Positions 1-8,351 of a stretch of 64,000 nucleotides of DNA are shown here, piece after piece. How positions within the stretch are numbered: the first letter of the stretch is position 1; each line of letters begins with the position of its first letter. Position numbers and translations under genes: made by a program. The stretch spans positions 2,698,501-2,762,500 of the forward strand of contig NZ_LT707064.1 of the NCBI RefSeq assembly GCF_900156465.1, in the 5' to 3' direction. A model generated the notes under the pieces. That model worked only from the letters and a program-made list of their open reading frames with translations. It had not been told where the DNA came from and ran no database searches. Source of the DNA: Pseudomonas sp. 7SR1 (GTDB taxonomy: Bacteria > Pseudomonadota > Gammaproteobacteria > Pseudomonadales > Pseudomonadaceae).

Positions 1-83
1 AGCGCGCCGCCGATCAGCAGGAACACCACGGCGGCCACCAGTGTGAAGAGGCCGCTGAGTCGCAACGCGATGCTGTTACTCAC
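1..83 (-). CDS. Sensor histidine kinase, N-terminal fragment (cut by window edge)
   Basis: Only the first 27 or so codons are inside the window. The frame opens with GTG at 83..81 and reads VSNSIALRLSGLFTLVAAVV and on into a hydrophobic stretch: a short basic cytoplasmic tip followed by the first transmembrane helix, as in CusS/CopS/IrlS-type kinases. The start overlaps the end of the response-regulator gene by 8 bases (GGTGAGTAA contains both the GTG and the regulator stop), a typical translationally coupled regulator-kinase pair. It would sense an envelope signal and phosphorylate the adjacent regulator. The kinase core lies outside the window, so the identity rests on position and the N-terminus. 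Confidence 0.75.
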   Translation of the reverse strand, partial: MSNSIALRLSGLFTLVAAVVFLLIGGA

Positions 84-750
84 CGCGATTCTCCAGGACG
101 TAACCCATTCCGCGAATGGTGTGCAGCAGTTTCTGTTCGAACGGCCCGTCCAGCTTGGCCCGCAGGCGCTTGATCGCCACCTCCACCACGTTGGCGTCGC
201 TGTCGAAGTTGATGTCCCACACCATTTCGGCGATGGCGGTCTTGGAGAGAATCTCCCCCTGGCGGCGTGCCAGCACGCTGAGCAGGGAGAACTCCTTGGC
301 GGTCAGGTCCAGGCGTTGGCCGGCGCGAGTGGCCTTGCGGCTGATCAGGTCGATCCACAAGTCGGCGATGCTCACCTGCACCGGTTCATGACCCCCGCTG
401 CGGCGGGTCAGGGCCTGCAGGCGGGCCACCAGTTCCAGGAACGAAAACGGCTTGCCCAGGTAATCGTCGGCCCCGTCGCGCAGGCCCTTGATGCGATCCT
501 CGACCCGTTCCCGGGCGGTGAGCATGATTACCGGTGTCTGCTTGCGGGCGCGCAAGGCCCGCAGCACGCCGAAGCCGTCCAGGCCCGGCAGCATGACATC
601 GAGCACGATCACGGCGTATTCGCTCTCCAGGGCCAGGTGCAGCCCCTCGACGCCGTTCGCTGCCACGTCCACGGTGTAGCCCTGTTCGGTCAGGCCGCGG
701 TGCAGGTAGTCCGCGGTTTTCTCTTCGTCTTCGATGATCAGAACGCGCAT
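76..750 (-). CDS. OmpR/PhoB-family response regulator (CusR/CopR-like)
   Basis: 224 aa, two-domain transcription factor. The N-terminal receiver domain (about 1-115) shows the acidic pocket IEDEE near residues 6-10, the phospho-acceptor Asp in VLDVMLPGLDG (about residue 51), the conserved Thr in MLTARE and Lys in GKPF. The C-terminal winged helix (about 125-220) has the typical LTAKEFSLL and RLRAKLD elements. It begins 9 bases after the RND pump gene ends and overlaps the sensor kinase gene, so it is the third gene of an efflux operon and probably controls that operon in response to the kinase. The signal is not readable from sequence; relatives respond to metals (Cu, Ag) or envelope-active compounds. 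Confidence 0.93.
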   Translation of the reverse strand: MRVLIIEDEEKTADYLHRGLTEQGYTVDVAANGVEGLHLALESEYAVIVLDVMLPGLDGFGVLRALRARKQTPVIMLTARERVEDRIKGLRDGADDYLGKPFSFLELVARLQALTRRSGGHEPVQVSIADLWIDLISRKATRAGQRLDLTAKEFSLLSVLARRQGEILSKTAIAEMVWDINFDSDANVVEVAIKRLRAKLDGPFEQKLLHTIRGMGYVLENRGE

Positions 751-759
751 GGCCTTGCC

Positions 760-3700
760 TCAGTCTGTAGTCGCCAGCGCCGCTGTCGAAGCGGGCCCGG
801 GTGGAAGTGGGCGCCGATGGAACAGTCGCTCGAGCCACAAGTATATGACCGGTGTGGTGAACAGCGTCAGCGCCTGGCTGACCAGCAGGCCGCCGACCAC
901 CGCGATGCCCAGGGGCTGCCGCAACTCGGCACCAGCGCCATAACCGAGCATCAACGGCAAGGCACCCAGCAGGGCGGCCAGGGTGGTCATGATGATTGGG
1001 CGGAACCGGGTCAGGCAGGCCTGGAAAATCGCCTCCTGGGGGGCAAGCCCGCCGTTGCGCTGGGCATCGAGGGCGAAATCGATCATCAGGATGCCGTTCT
1101 TCTTGACGATCCCGATCAGCAGCACCAGCCCGATCAGCGCCATGATGGAAAAATCCTGGCCCAGCAGCCAGAGCATGATCAACGCGCCGAGGCCGGCCGA
1201 GGGCAGGGTGGAAATGATGGTCAGTGGATGCACGAAACTCTCGTAGAGCACGCCAAGGATGATATACACCGCCACCAGCGCGGCAAGGATCAGCCACGGC
1301 TGGCTCGCCAGGGAGCTCTGGAAGGCCTGGGCCGCACCCTGGAAGCTGCCGGTGATGGCGGCGGGCATGCCGATCTCGTTCTTGGTCTGTTCGAGGATGC
1401 GCACCGCGTCCCCCAATGCCACGCCGGGCGCCAGGTTGAACGAGAGGTTGGCCGCCGGGAACATGCCGTCGTGGGCGATGGACAGCGGACCGTTAGTGGG
1501 AGCATCGAAGCGCGCCAGGGCCGAGAGCGGCACCATTTCTCCGCTCAGGGGCGAACGCAGGTAGAAGTACGCCAGGCTCTCGGCCTTGCCACGTTGCAGG
1601 GTGTCCAGCTCAAGGATGACGTTGTACTGGTTGGTCTCGGTCTGGAATTCGTTGATCTGCCGCTGGCCGAAGGCGTCGTACAGGGCCTGGTCGACATCGC
1701 TGGCGGTCAGGCCGAAGCGCGCCGCCGCGCTGCGGTCGATGTTGATATGGGTGATGCTGCCGCCCAGTTGCAGGTCGTTGGAGATGTCGCGAAACGCCGG
1801 GTTGCCGCGCAACCGGTCGGTGAGTTTCTGCGTCCAGGCCGTGAGCGTCGGCCCGTCGTTGCTCTTGAGCACGTACTGGTACTGGGCGCGGCTGGGCCCG
1901 GAGCTGAGGTTGATGTCCTGCCCGGCACGCAGGTAGAGCACCACGCCAGGAACCTTGAGCAATTGGGGCCTGATCCGGTCGATGAAGCCGCTGGCCGATA
2001 CGTCGCGCTCCCCCCGTGGCTTGAGGGCGATCCAGAAGCGGCCATTGGCGATGGTCTGGTTGTTGCCCGAAACGCCGACGGAATGGGAGAAGGTCTGCAC
2101 CGCGGGGTCGGCGGCGACGATTTCGGCCAGGGCCTTGTGCTTGGCCACCATGTCCGGGAAGGACACGTCGGCCGCTGCTTCGCTGGTGCCCAGCACCAGG
2201 CCTGTATCCTGCACCGGGAAGAAGCCCTTGGGGATGAATACGTAACCCACCACGGCCAGCGCCAGGGTCAGGCCGAAGACACCGATCATCAGGGTCTGGT
2301 GGGCCAGTGCCCGGCGCAGGCCCCGTTCGTACCAACCCAGCAGGCGTTCGCCGAACCCCGGGTGGCGGTGCGCCGCATGCACCGGAGCGCGCATGAACAG
2401 GGCAGCCAGGGTGGGCGCCAGCGTGAGGGAGACCACCACCGAAATCAGGATGGTCGAGGTGGCGGTCAGGGCAAACTCCTTGAACAGGCGCCCGACCACG
2501 CCGCCCATGAACAGCAGCGGTATGAACGCGGCCACCAGCGAGAAACTGATGGAGACCACCGTGAAGCCGATTTCCCCGGCCCCCTTGATCGCCGCCTCGC
2601 GCATGCCATCACCGGCCTCCAGGTGCCGGTGGATGTTCTCCACCACCACGATGGCATCGTCCACCACGAACCCCACCGAGATGACGATGGCCACCAGGGT
2701 CAGGTTGTTCAGGCTGAAGCCCATGACGTACATCAGGGCGAAACTGGCGATCAGCGACACCCCCAGCACCGCCGATACAATCAGGGTCGCCGAAAGCTGG
2801 CGCAGGAACAGCGCCATCACCGCCACCACCAGCAGCACCGCGATCAGCAGGGTGATTTCCACTTCGTGCAGCGAGGCGCGGATGGTCTGGGTCCGGTCGA
2901 TCATCACCTTGACCTGCACCGAGGCGGGCAGCATGGCTTCCAGGGTGGGCAGGGCCGCCTGGATGCGGTCGACCGTCTCGACGATGTTTGCGCCCGGCTG
3001 GCGGAAGATCACCAGGTTGACGCCGGGGTCCTGGTCGGACCAGGCCTGGACGTAGGCGTTCTCCGAACCGCTGACGACCTGGGCGATGTCCTTCAGGTGC
3101 ACCGGTGCGCCGTTCCTGTAGGAGACGATCAGGTCGCCATATTCCTCGGGCTGGAACAACTGGTCGTTGGTGGAGAGGGTGGAGATGCTCGACTGGCCAT
3201 ACAGCGCGCCCTTGGCCAGGTTGAGGCTGGCTTGCTGGAGCGACACGCGCAGGTCGGCCAGTGTCAGGCCGATGGCGGCGAGACGGTCGGCGGAAGCCTG
3301 GACCCGGATGGCGGGACGTTGCTGGCCGGTAATGTAGATCTGGCCCACGCCGTCGATCTGGCTGATCTGCCGGGCGAGCAGCGTTTCGACGTAGTCGCTC
3401 AGTTCGGTGCCGGGCATCAGGCTGGAACTGATACTGAGGATCAGCACGGGGCTGTCGGCCGGGTTGACCTTGCGCCAGGTGGGCAGGTTCGGCATGTCGC
3501 TGGGCAATTTGCCGGCAGCGGTATTGATGGCCGCCTGCACTTCCTGGGCGGCGGTGTCGATGCTCTTGTCGAGACTGAATTGCAGGGTCAGGTTGGTCGA
3601 ACCCAGGGCGCTGCTGGAGGTCATCTGGGTGATGCCGGGAATGGCGCTGAATTGCACTTCCAGCGGCGTCGCCACCGACGACGCCATGGTTTCGGGACTG

Positions 3701-3873
3701 GCGCCGGGCAATTGGGCGCTGACCTGGATCGTCGGGAACTCCGCTTCCGGCAACGGAGCCACGGGCAGGCGAGGAAAGGCGATGCACCCCAGCAGCACCA
3801 GGGCAAACGTGAGCAGCACCGTGGCCACTGGATGATCGATGCACCACGCCGAAATAGAACCGCGACCCTTCAT
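760..3873 (-). CDS. RND multidrug efflux pump, inner-membrane permease (MdtB/MdtC-like)
   Basis: 1037 aa, the usual length for hydrophobe/amphiphile RND pumps. It has TM1 near residues 15-35, a large periplasmic loop, a TM2-6 bundle, a second loop and TM8-12. The TM4 sequence SVGFVVDDAIVVVENI carries the Asp-Asp pair of the proton relay, and the GFFPVQDTG block after TM7 is family-typical. It uses the proton gradient to drive drugs out through a tripartite complex. The ATG overlaps the stop of the preceding fusion-protein gene (ATGA), so the two are coupled. Only one RND gene is present, unlike enterobacterial mdtBC, and no outer membrane factor is encoded in this operon; the OMF at 6.8 kb or a chromosomal TolC/OprM would have to serve. 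Confidence 0.95.
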   Translation of the reverse strand: MKGRGSISAWCIDHPVATVLLTFALVLLGCIAFPRLPVAPLPEAEFPTIQVSAQLPGASPETMASSVATPLEVQFSAIPGITQMTSSSALGSTNLTLQFSLDKSIDTAAQEVQAAINTAAGKLPSDMPNLPTWRKVNPADSPVLILSISSSLMPGTELSDYVETLLARQISQIDGVGQIYITGQQRPAIRVQASADRLAAIGLTLADLRVSLQQASLNLAKGALYGQSSISTLSTNDQLFQPEEYGDLIVSYRNGAPVHLKDIAQVVSGSENAYVQAWSDQDPGVNLVIFRQPGANIVETVDRIQAALPTLEAMLPASVQVKVMIDRTQTIRASLHEVEITLLIAVLLVVAVMALFLRQLSATLIVSAVLGVSLIASFALMYVMGFSLNNLTLVAIVISVGFVVDDAIVVVENIHRHLEAGDGMREAAIKGAGEIGFTVVSISFSLVAAFIPLLFMGGVVGRLFKEFALTATSTILISVVVSLTLAPTLAALFMRAPVHAAHRHPGFGERLLGWYERGLRRALAHQTLMIGVFGLTLALAVVGYVFIPKGFFPVQDTGLVLGTSEAAADVSFPDMVAKHKALAEIVAADPAVQTFSHSVGVSGNNQTIANGRFWIALKPRGERDVSASGFIDRIRPQLLKVPGVVLYLRAGQDINLSSGPSRAQYQYVLKSNDGPTLTAWTQKLTDRLRGNPAFRDISNDLQLGGSITHINIDRSAAARFGLTASDVDQALYDAFGQRQINEFQTETNQYNVILELDTLQRGKAESLAYFYLRSPLSGEMVPLSALARFDAPTNGPLSIAHDGMFPAANLSFNLAPGVALGDAVRILEQTKNEIGMPAAITGSFQGAAQAFQSSLASQPWLILAALVAVYIILGVLYESFVHPLTIISTLPSAGLGALIMLWLLGQDFSIMALIGLVLLIGIVKKNGILMIDFALDAQRNGGLAPQEAIFQACLTRFRPIIMTTLAALLGALPLMLGYGAGAELRQPLGIAVVGGLLVSQALTLFTTPVIYLWLERLFHRRPLPPGPASTAALATTD

Positions 3874-5027
3874 GGCTGCGGCTCCGATGCCTTGGCGAGG
3901 GCCGGTGGATCACTGAGCACCTGGATGCTGGCCCCCGGCTTGAGCCGCGATTGCCCGTCGCTCACCAGTTGGTCGCCGGCGTCGACCCCCTTGATGATGT
4001 GCATGTCGCTGTCCTGGTAGACCATCACTACCGGTACGCTCTCGACCTTGTCGCCCTTGATCCGGTACACGAAATGCTGCTCCAGCCCACGCTGGACCAC
4101 GGTGGGCGGCACCACCAGGGCGTCCTTGTCCAGGGCGGTCTGGATCTTCAGCGTGACCAGTTGCCCGGGCCACAGGCGTTGCCCGGCGTTGCTGAATTCG
4201 GCCTTGGCCCGCAGGGTGCCGGTATTGGCGTCGATCTGGTTGTCGATGAGGCTCAGCCGGCCCTCGCCCAACAGCTCTCCCTGACCGCCATCGGTGCCAA
4301 TATAGGCCTTGACCAGGGCGGGCTCGGGGGAGGCGATCAACCTTTGCAGGGTGGGCAGCATCTGCTGGGGCAGGGAGAATTCCACCGCGATCGGGTCGAT
4401 CTGGGTCACGGTGAACAGGCCTTCGGTGTCGCTGGTGCGCAGGAAGTTGCCTTCATCCATGTTGCGAATGCCGACACGACCGGTCACCGGAGAGCGGATC
4501 TGGGTATAGGACAGTTGCACTTGGGCCGAGTCGATGGCCGCCTGGTTGCCCCGGGCGGTGGCCTTGAGCTGGTTGACCAGGGCCTGCTGCTGGTCGTAGG
4601 TCTGTTTCGATACGCCGTCGTCGACACTCAATGCCTTGTAGCGCTTGAGATTGACCTGGGCCACCGCCAGCTGTGCCTGGCTTTCGCCGAGCTGGGCCCG
4701 AGCCTGGTCGAGGCTGGCGCGGATGGAGCGGTCGTCGATGGTCGCCAGCAGGTCCCCCTTGTTGACCCGTTGCCCTTCCTTGACCAGCAACCGGGTCAGG
4801 ATGCCGTCCACCTGGGGACGGATCACCACGCTGTGCAGCGACAGCACCGTGCCGATGCCTCTGGCGAAGCGTGGGACATCCTTTCGCTCCACGCTGATCA
4901 CCCGCACTGGAACGGCGGCGGGAGCACCGGGCCTGGCGGTGACGGGCTTCATGACAAACCAGAGGACAAGTGCCGCCAGGGCGGCCAGCAGTGCGACAAG
5001 CAGGACGGTTTTTTTCTGGATGTGCAT
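3870..5027 (-). CDS. RND efflux periplasmic adaptor (membrane fusion protein, MdtA-like)
   Basis: 385 aa. The N-terminus is an uncleaved membrane anchor or signal segment (KTVLLVALLAALAALVLWFV, residues 7-26). A lipoyl half-motif around VVIRPQVDGILTRLLVKEGQ is followed by an alpha-hairpin (about 95-165; rich in Gln/Ala, coiled-coil-like), the second lipoyl half (TQIRSPVTGRVGIRN) and a beta-barrel region. The protein links the RND permease to the outer membrane channel. It is the first gene of the minus-strand operon (adaptor, pump, regulator, kinase), so the promoter should lie in 5028-5160. The ATG at 5027 gives a complete adaptor-type N-terminus. Confidence 0.93.
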   Translation of the reverse strand: MHIQKKTVLLVALLAALAALVLWFVMKPVTARPGAPAAVPVRVISVERKDVPRFARGIGTVLSLHSVVIRPQVDGILTRLLVKEGQRVNKGDLLATIDDRSIRASLDQARAQLGESQAQLAVAQVNLKRYKALSVDDGVSKQTYDQQQALVNQLKATARGNQAAIDSAQVQLSYTQIRSPVTGRVGIRNMDEGNFLRTSDTEGLFTVTQIDPIAVEFSLPQQMLPTLQRLIASPEPALVKAYIGTDGGQGELLGEGRLSLIDNQIDANTGTLRAKAEFSNAGQRLWPGQLVTLKIQTALDKDALVVPPTVVQRGLEQHFVYRIKGDKVESVPVVMVYQDSDMHIIKGVDAGDQLVSDGQSRLKPGASIQVLSDPPALAKASEPQP

Positions 5028-5260
5028 GAATGTGGGAAGCCGGTTCGGACGAAGGGATTTTTATGTTTCTTATATAGCGTTGCGAGACGGTCAGGAAGGT
5101 GACGGCTAGCTGACGGGCGTGTCAGTTTCGTCCCGGATTCCTGTCAGACACGTATCCATGCCTATTGAAACGGCCCGGTGCGTTCGCCAACGGGCAGGTA
5201 TACTGCCGCCTCGCGCCCTGTGAGCGGGGCCGACTCGCATGCATTTTCCCGGAGCCTTAC

Positions 5261-5518
5261 ATGACTTCCCCGACACCCTCGTCCGCGGACGAGCGCCCGA
5301 GCGACCACCAGCTGGACTCGCCTGCCGGCGACGTTACCGCTACCGCCGACGCCAAGGCGGCCATCCCGGCCTTCAAATTCCCGTTCAAGCCCGGTGAACT
5401 GGCCGCGGCCAAAGGGGCCGGCCAATTGCCGTGGTACAAGAACGGCGTGAAGGACGGTCATACCAAGACCCCCGGAGCCGCGCCTCCCGGTACCCGTCGT
5501 TCGATGGGCAAGCGCTGA
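5261..5518 (+). CDS. Small conserved hypothetical protein, 85 aa
   Basis: The ATG at 5261 follows a GGAGCC ribosome-binding sequence with normal spacing. The product is rich in Pro, Ala, Ser and Thr in its first half (low complexity, probably disordered), followed by a more conserved-looking part containing FKFPFKPGELAAAKGAG and WYKNGVKDGH. There is no signal peptide or membrane segment. I recognise no domain. Codon use is GC-rich like the neighbours, which supports a real gene. It sits between the efflux operon (divergent) and a convergent LysR gene whose stop codon lies 20 bases downstream. Function unknown. Confidence 0.65.
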   Translation: MTSPTPSSADERPSDHQLDSPAGDVTATADAKAAIPAFKFPFKPGELAAAKGAGQLPWYKNGVKDGHTKTPGAAPPGTRRSMGKR

Positions 5519-5537
5519 GCCGAACGGGCGGGGGAGC

Positions 5538-6506
5538 TCAATGGGGCCCCCGTGCCCCCGCCAGGCTGCCGCTCAGTTCGTAGGCGGTCAGCTCGGCTTG
5601 ATGCGCCGCCAGGATTTCCGGCAGCGAGCCTCGCAAATACTCGACCCAGGTCTTGATCTTCGCATCCAGGTATTGGCGCGAAGGATAGATGGCGTACAGG
5701 TTCAGTTCCTGGGAGCGATAGTTGGGCATGACCCGCACCAGCGTGCCGTTGCGCAGGCCTTCGATGGCGGCATATACCGGCAATACCCCCACGCCCATGC
5801 CGCTGGTAATGGCGGTTTTCATGGCGTCGGCGGAGTTCACCAGGAACGGTGACTGATTGATGGTGACCATCTCCTGGCCTTCAGGGCCATCGAACACCCA
5901 CTTCTCCAGCGGAATGACCGGACTGACCAGGCGCAGGCAGGCGTGGTTGAGCAGGTCGCTGGGTTTTTGCGGGCAGCCGCTGGCCTTCACATAGGCGGGC
6001 GAGGCGCAGACGATGCTGTAGGTGATCCCCAGGCGCTGGGAGACGAAGCCTGAATCCGGCAGTTCGCTGGCCAGCACGATAGAGACGTCGTAGCCCTCGT
6101 CGAGGATATCCGGTACGCGGTTGGCCAGGGTCAGGTCGAAGGTCACGTCCGGGTGTGTCTTGCGATAACGGGCGATGGCGTCGATCACGAAATGCTGGCC
6201 GATACCGGTCATGGTATGGACTTTCAGCTGCCCCGCCGGGCGGGCGTGGGCATCGCTGGCCTCGGCTTCGGCTTCCTCGACGTAGGCCAGGATCTGCTCG
6301 CAGCGCAGCAGGTAGCGCTTGCCGGCCTCGGTCAGGGCGATACGGCGAGTGGTGCGGTTGAGCAGGCGGGTTTGCAGATGGGCTTCCAGGTTGGAAACCG
6401 CACGCGAGACGTTGGCTGTGGTGGTGTCGAGTTGCCCGGCGGCGGCGGTGAAACTGCCGGCTTCGGCAACACAGCAGAACGCACGCATGTTTTGCAAGGT
6501 GTCCAT
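5538..6506 (-). CDS. LysR-family transcriptional regulator (AaeR-like position)
   Basis: 322 aa. The N-terminal winged HTH (about 1-65) includes MRAFCCVAEAGSFTAAAGQL and NVSRAVSNLEAHL, followed by the LNRTTRRIALTEAG wing. The rest is a periplasmic-binding-protein-like effector domain (about 90-295). It is transcribed divergently from the outer membrane factor / FUSC / DUF1656 / HlyD set starting at 6824, the arrangement of E. coli aaeR with aaeXAB, so it most likely activates that exporter in response to an aromatic or related acid. That role is inferred from position; LysR proteins are too diverse to assign a ligand from sequence. The ATG at 6506 gives a canonical LysR start. Confidence 0.93.
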   Translation of the reverse strand: MDTLQNMRAFCCVAEAGSFTAAAGQLDTTTANVSRAVSNLEAHLQTRLLNRTTRRIALTEAGKRYLLRCEQILAYVEEAEAEASDAHARPAGQLKVHTMTGIGQHFVIDAIARYRKTHPDVTFDLTLANRVPDILDEGYDVSIVLASELPDSGFVSQRLGITYSIVCASPAYVKASGCPQKPSDLLNHACLRLVSPVIPLEKWVFDGPEGQEMVTINQSPFLVNSADAMKTAITSGMGVGVLPVYAAIEGLRNGTLVRVMPNYRSQELNLYAIYPSRQYLDAKIKTWVEYLRGSLPEILAAHQAELTAYELSGSLAGARGPH

Positions 6507-6823
6507 GAACGGTTCTCTTGGGAGGTGGCAAATTGTGACATGAAGTTACAGCGCGAAGGGACCCCGACTAATGGATTATCGCGTTAACGGTAACAAAGAA
6601 TCACAGAAAGGTCGGCTTATCGCCGCTCGACGCCCTGCCTAGAATTGCCGCCAAAGCAGGAGCGGGACCTTGTGGACACCTGTGGGAGCGAGCTTGCTCG
6701 CGATAAGGTCGTCTCATTCGACATTTGAATTGAATGTCCGGACGCCTTCGCGAGCAAGCTCGCTCCCACAAGTCTGCGTCAACAGGCCGCCATTCTCGTC
6801 GTCATGCCCCCCTCAGGAATTTT
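6507..6823. promoter_or_regulatory. Divergent intergenic region between LysR gene and efflux operon
   Basis: This 317-base region separates two divergent genes and must hold both promoters. The first 100 bases contain GTTAACGGTAAC (around 6583), a short symmetric stretch that could be part of a LysR-type site, but I see no convincing T-N11-A box. The central part is occupied by a REPIN (6681-6770). The translation signal for the outer membrane factor (AGGA at about 6814) lies just before its GTG. Confidence 0.5.
6681..6770. repeat. REPIN (pair of inverted REP sequences)
   Basis: The left arm TGTGGGAGCGAGCTTGCTCG and the right arm CGAGCAAGCTCGCTCCCACA are perfect inverted copies separated by about 50 bases that also contain a small internal palindrome (GACATTTGAATTGAATGTC). 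Each arm is itself an imperfect hairpin. This is the Pseudomonas REP doublet, mobilised in trans by RAYT transposases; no RAYT gene is present in the window. Confidence 0.93.
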
Positions 6824-8341
6824 GTGCAAGTGCCGCGTTGCATCAGCAGAGAGCTGAAGACTCTCAGTGTTTGGGTTTTGGCGTCAGTCATTGGCGGTTG
6901 CATCGGGACGGGAGGGATTGCCCCCCAGGGCGAGGCCTTGCCGGCCAATGGGCTGGCCACCGATGCCGTGATCCGCGAAGCCGCCCGGGACGCCCATTGG
7001 CCGACCCGACAGTGGTGGAAAGCCTACGGCGATCGGCAACTGGATCGTTGGGTCGACCTCGCGCTGCAAGGCAGCCCGAGCCTGGCGATGGCGGTGGCCC
7101 GGGTGCGTCAGGCCAGGGCCCTGGCCGGGGTCGCCGAGGCCGCCGAGTCCCTGCAGATCAATGGCCAGGCGAATCTCAAGCGGCACGACTGGCCCACCGA
7201 CCAGTTCTACGGCCCTGGCGAGCTGGCCAATACCACCACCTGGGACAACAATGCCGGCTTGGGCTTGAGCTACGCCCTGGACCTGTGGGGCCGGGAGCGC
7301 AATGCCAGCGAACAGGCCGTCGACCTGGCCCACATGAGCGTGGCGCAGGCACGGCAGGCGCAGCTGGAATTGCAGAACAATGTCGTGCACGCCTATATCC
7401 AGTTGTCGCTGCATTACGCTCAGCGCGATATCGTCGCCGCGACGCTGCACCAGCAGGAGCAGATCCTCGAGCTGGCCCGAAAACGCCTGGACGGCGGCAT
7501 CGGCACTCACTTCGAAGTCAGCCAGGCCCAGGCGCCCCTGCCGGAAACCCATCGCCAGCTCGACGCCCTCGATGAAGCCATTGCCCTGAGTCGCAATCAA
7601 TTGGCGGCGCTGGCGGGCAAGGGGCCGGGAGAGGGCGCGCGATTGCAACGGCCGACCCTGGCCCTTGGTGCACCCTTGAAGCTGCCGTCGGCGCTGCCCG
7701 CCGAACTGCTCGGCCAGCGTCCCGATGTGGTTGCCGGGCGCTGGCAGGTGGCGGCCCAGGCCAGGGGTATCGATGTGGCCCGTGCCGGGTTCTATCCCAA
7801 CGTCGATCTGGTGGGCAGCCTTGGCTACATGGCCACCGGCGGCGGGGCGCTGGAGTTCCTGACGGGCAAGAAACTCACCTACAGCGTCGGGCCGGCCCTG
7901 TCGTTGCCGATTTTCGACGGTGGGCGCCTGCGCGCACAATTGGGAGAGGCCGCAGCCGGTTATGACATCGCCGTGGCGCACTATAACCAGACGCTGGTGA
8001 ACGCGCTGAAGGGCCTTTCCGACCAGTTGATCCGTCGCGAGTCCATGGACAGGCAACAGGCGTTCGCGGCCGAATCGGTGGCGGCCGCGCAGCGTACCTA
8101 CGACATCGCCCTGGTGGCGTTCCAGCGCGGGCTCACCGACTACCTCAGCGTGCTCAACGCCCAGAGCCTGCTATTCAGGCAACAGCAGATCCAGCAGCAG
8201 GTGGAGGCGGCGCGCCTGAGCGCCCATGCCGACCTCGTGACGGCATTGGGGGGCGGGCTGGAAGCAGGCAACGATACGCCGGCCGCCGCGGCGACACGCC
8301 CGACCCCGGCTCCGGCCATTCTTGGCGCATTGGACCGGTGA
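6824..8341 (+). CDS. Outer membrane efflux lipoprotein (OprM/NodT-like outer membrane factor)
   Basis: 505 aa from a GTG at 6824. An upstream ATG at 6734 in the same frame lies inside the REPIN and would destroy the signal peptide; the GTG has AGGA 6 bases upstream and is preferred. The signal ends at the lipobox I-G-G-C (VWVLASVIGGC), predicting a lipidated Cys near residue 27. The mature part has the two TolC-like repeats, with RQWWKAYGDRQLDRWVDLAL at the start and the LPSALPAELLGQRPDVVAGR block of NodT proteins. It forms the trimeric exit channel. It is the first gene of the set with a FUSC permease, a DUF1656 protein and an HlyD adaptor, so the complex is self-contained. Confidence 0.93.
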   Translation: MQVPRCISRELKTLSVWVLASVIGGCIGTGGIAPQGEALPANGLATDAVIREAARDAHWPTRQWWKAYGDRQLDRWVDLALQGSPSLAMAVARVRQARALAGVAEAAESLQINGQANLKRHDWPTDQFYGPGELANTTTWDNNAGLGLSYALDLWGRERNASEQAVDLAHMSVAQARQAQLELQNNVVHAYIQLSLHYAQRDIVAATLHQQEQILELARKRLDGGIGTHFEVSQAQAPLPETHRQLDALDEAIALSRNQLAALAGKGPGEGARLQRPTLALGAPLKLPSALPAELLGQRPDVVAGRWQVAAQARGIDVARAGFYPNVDLVGSLGYMATGGGALEFLTGKKLTYSVGPALSLPIFDGGRLRAQLGEAAAGYDIAVAHYNQTLVNALKGLSDQLIRRESMDRQQAFAAESVAAAQRTYDIALVAFQRGLTDYLSVLNAQSLLFRQQQIQQQVEAARLSAHADLVTALGGGLEAGNDTPAAAATRPTPAPAILGALDR

Positions 8342-8351
8342 GCCTGCCTCG

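Noticed and set aside
43..4020. A very long plus-strand open frame (over 1300 codons) opposite the RND pump
   Set aside because: It is the complementary shadow of high-GC genes; its composition is rich in His, Gln, Arg and Gly and it matches no family, while the minus strand encodes complete pump and adaptor proteins.
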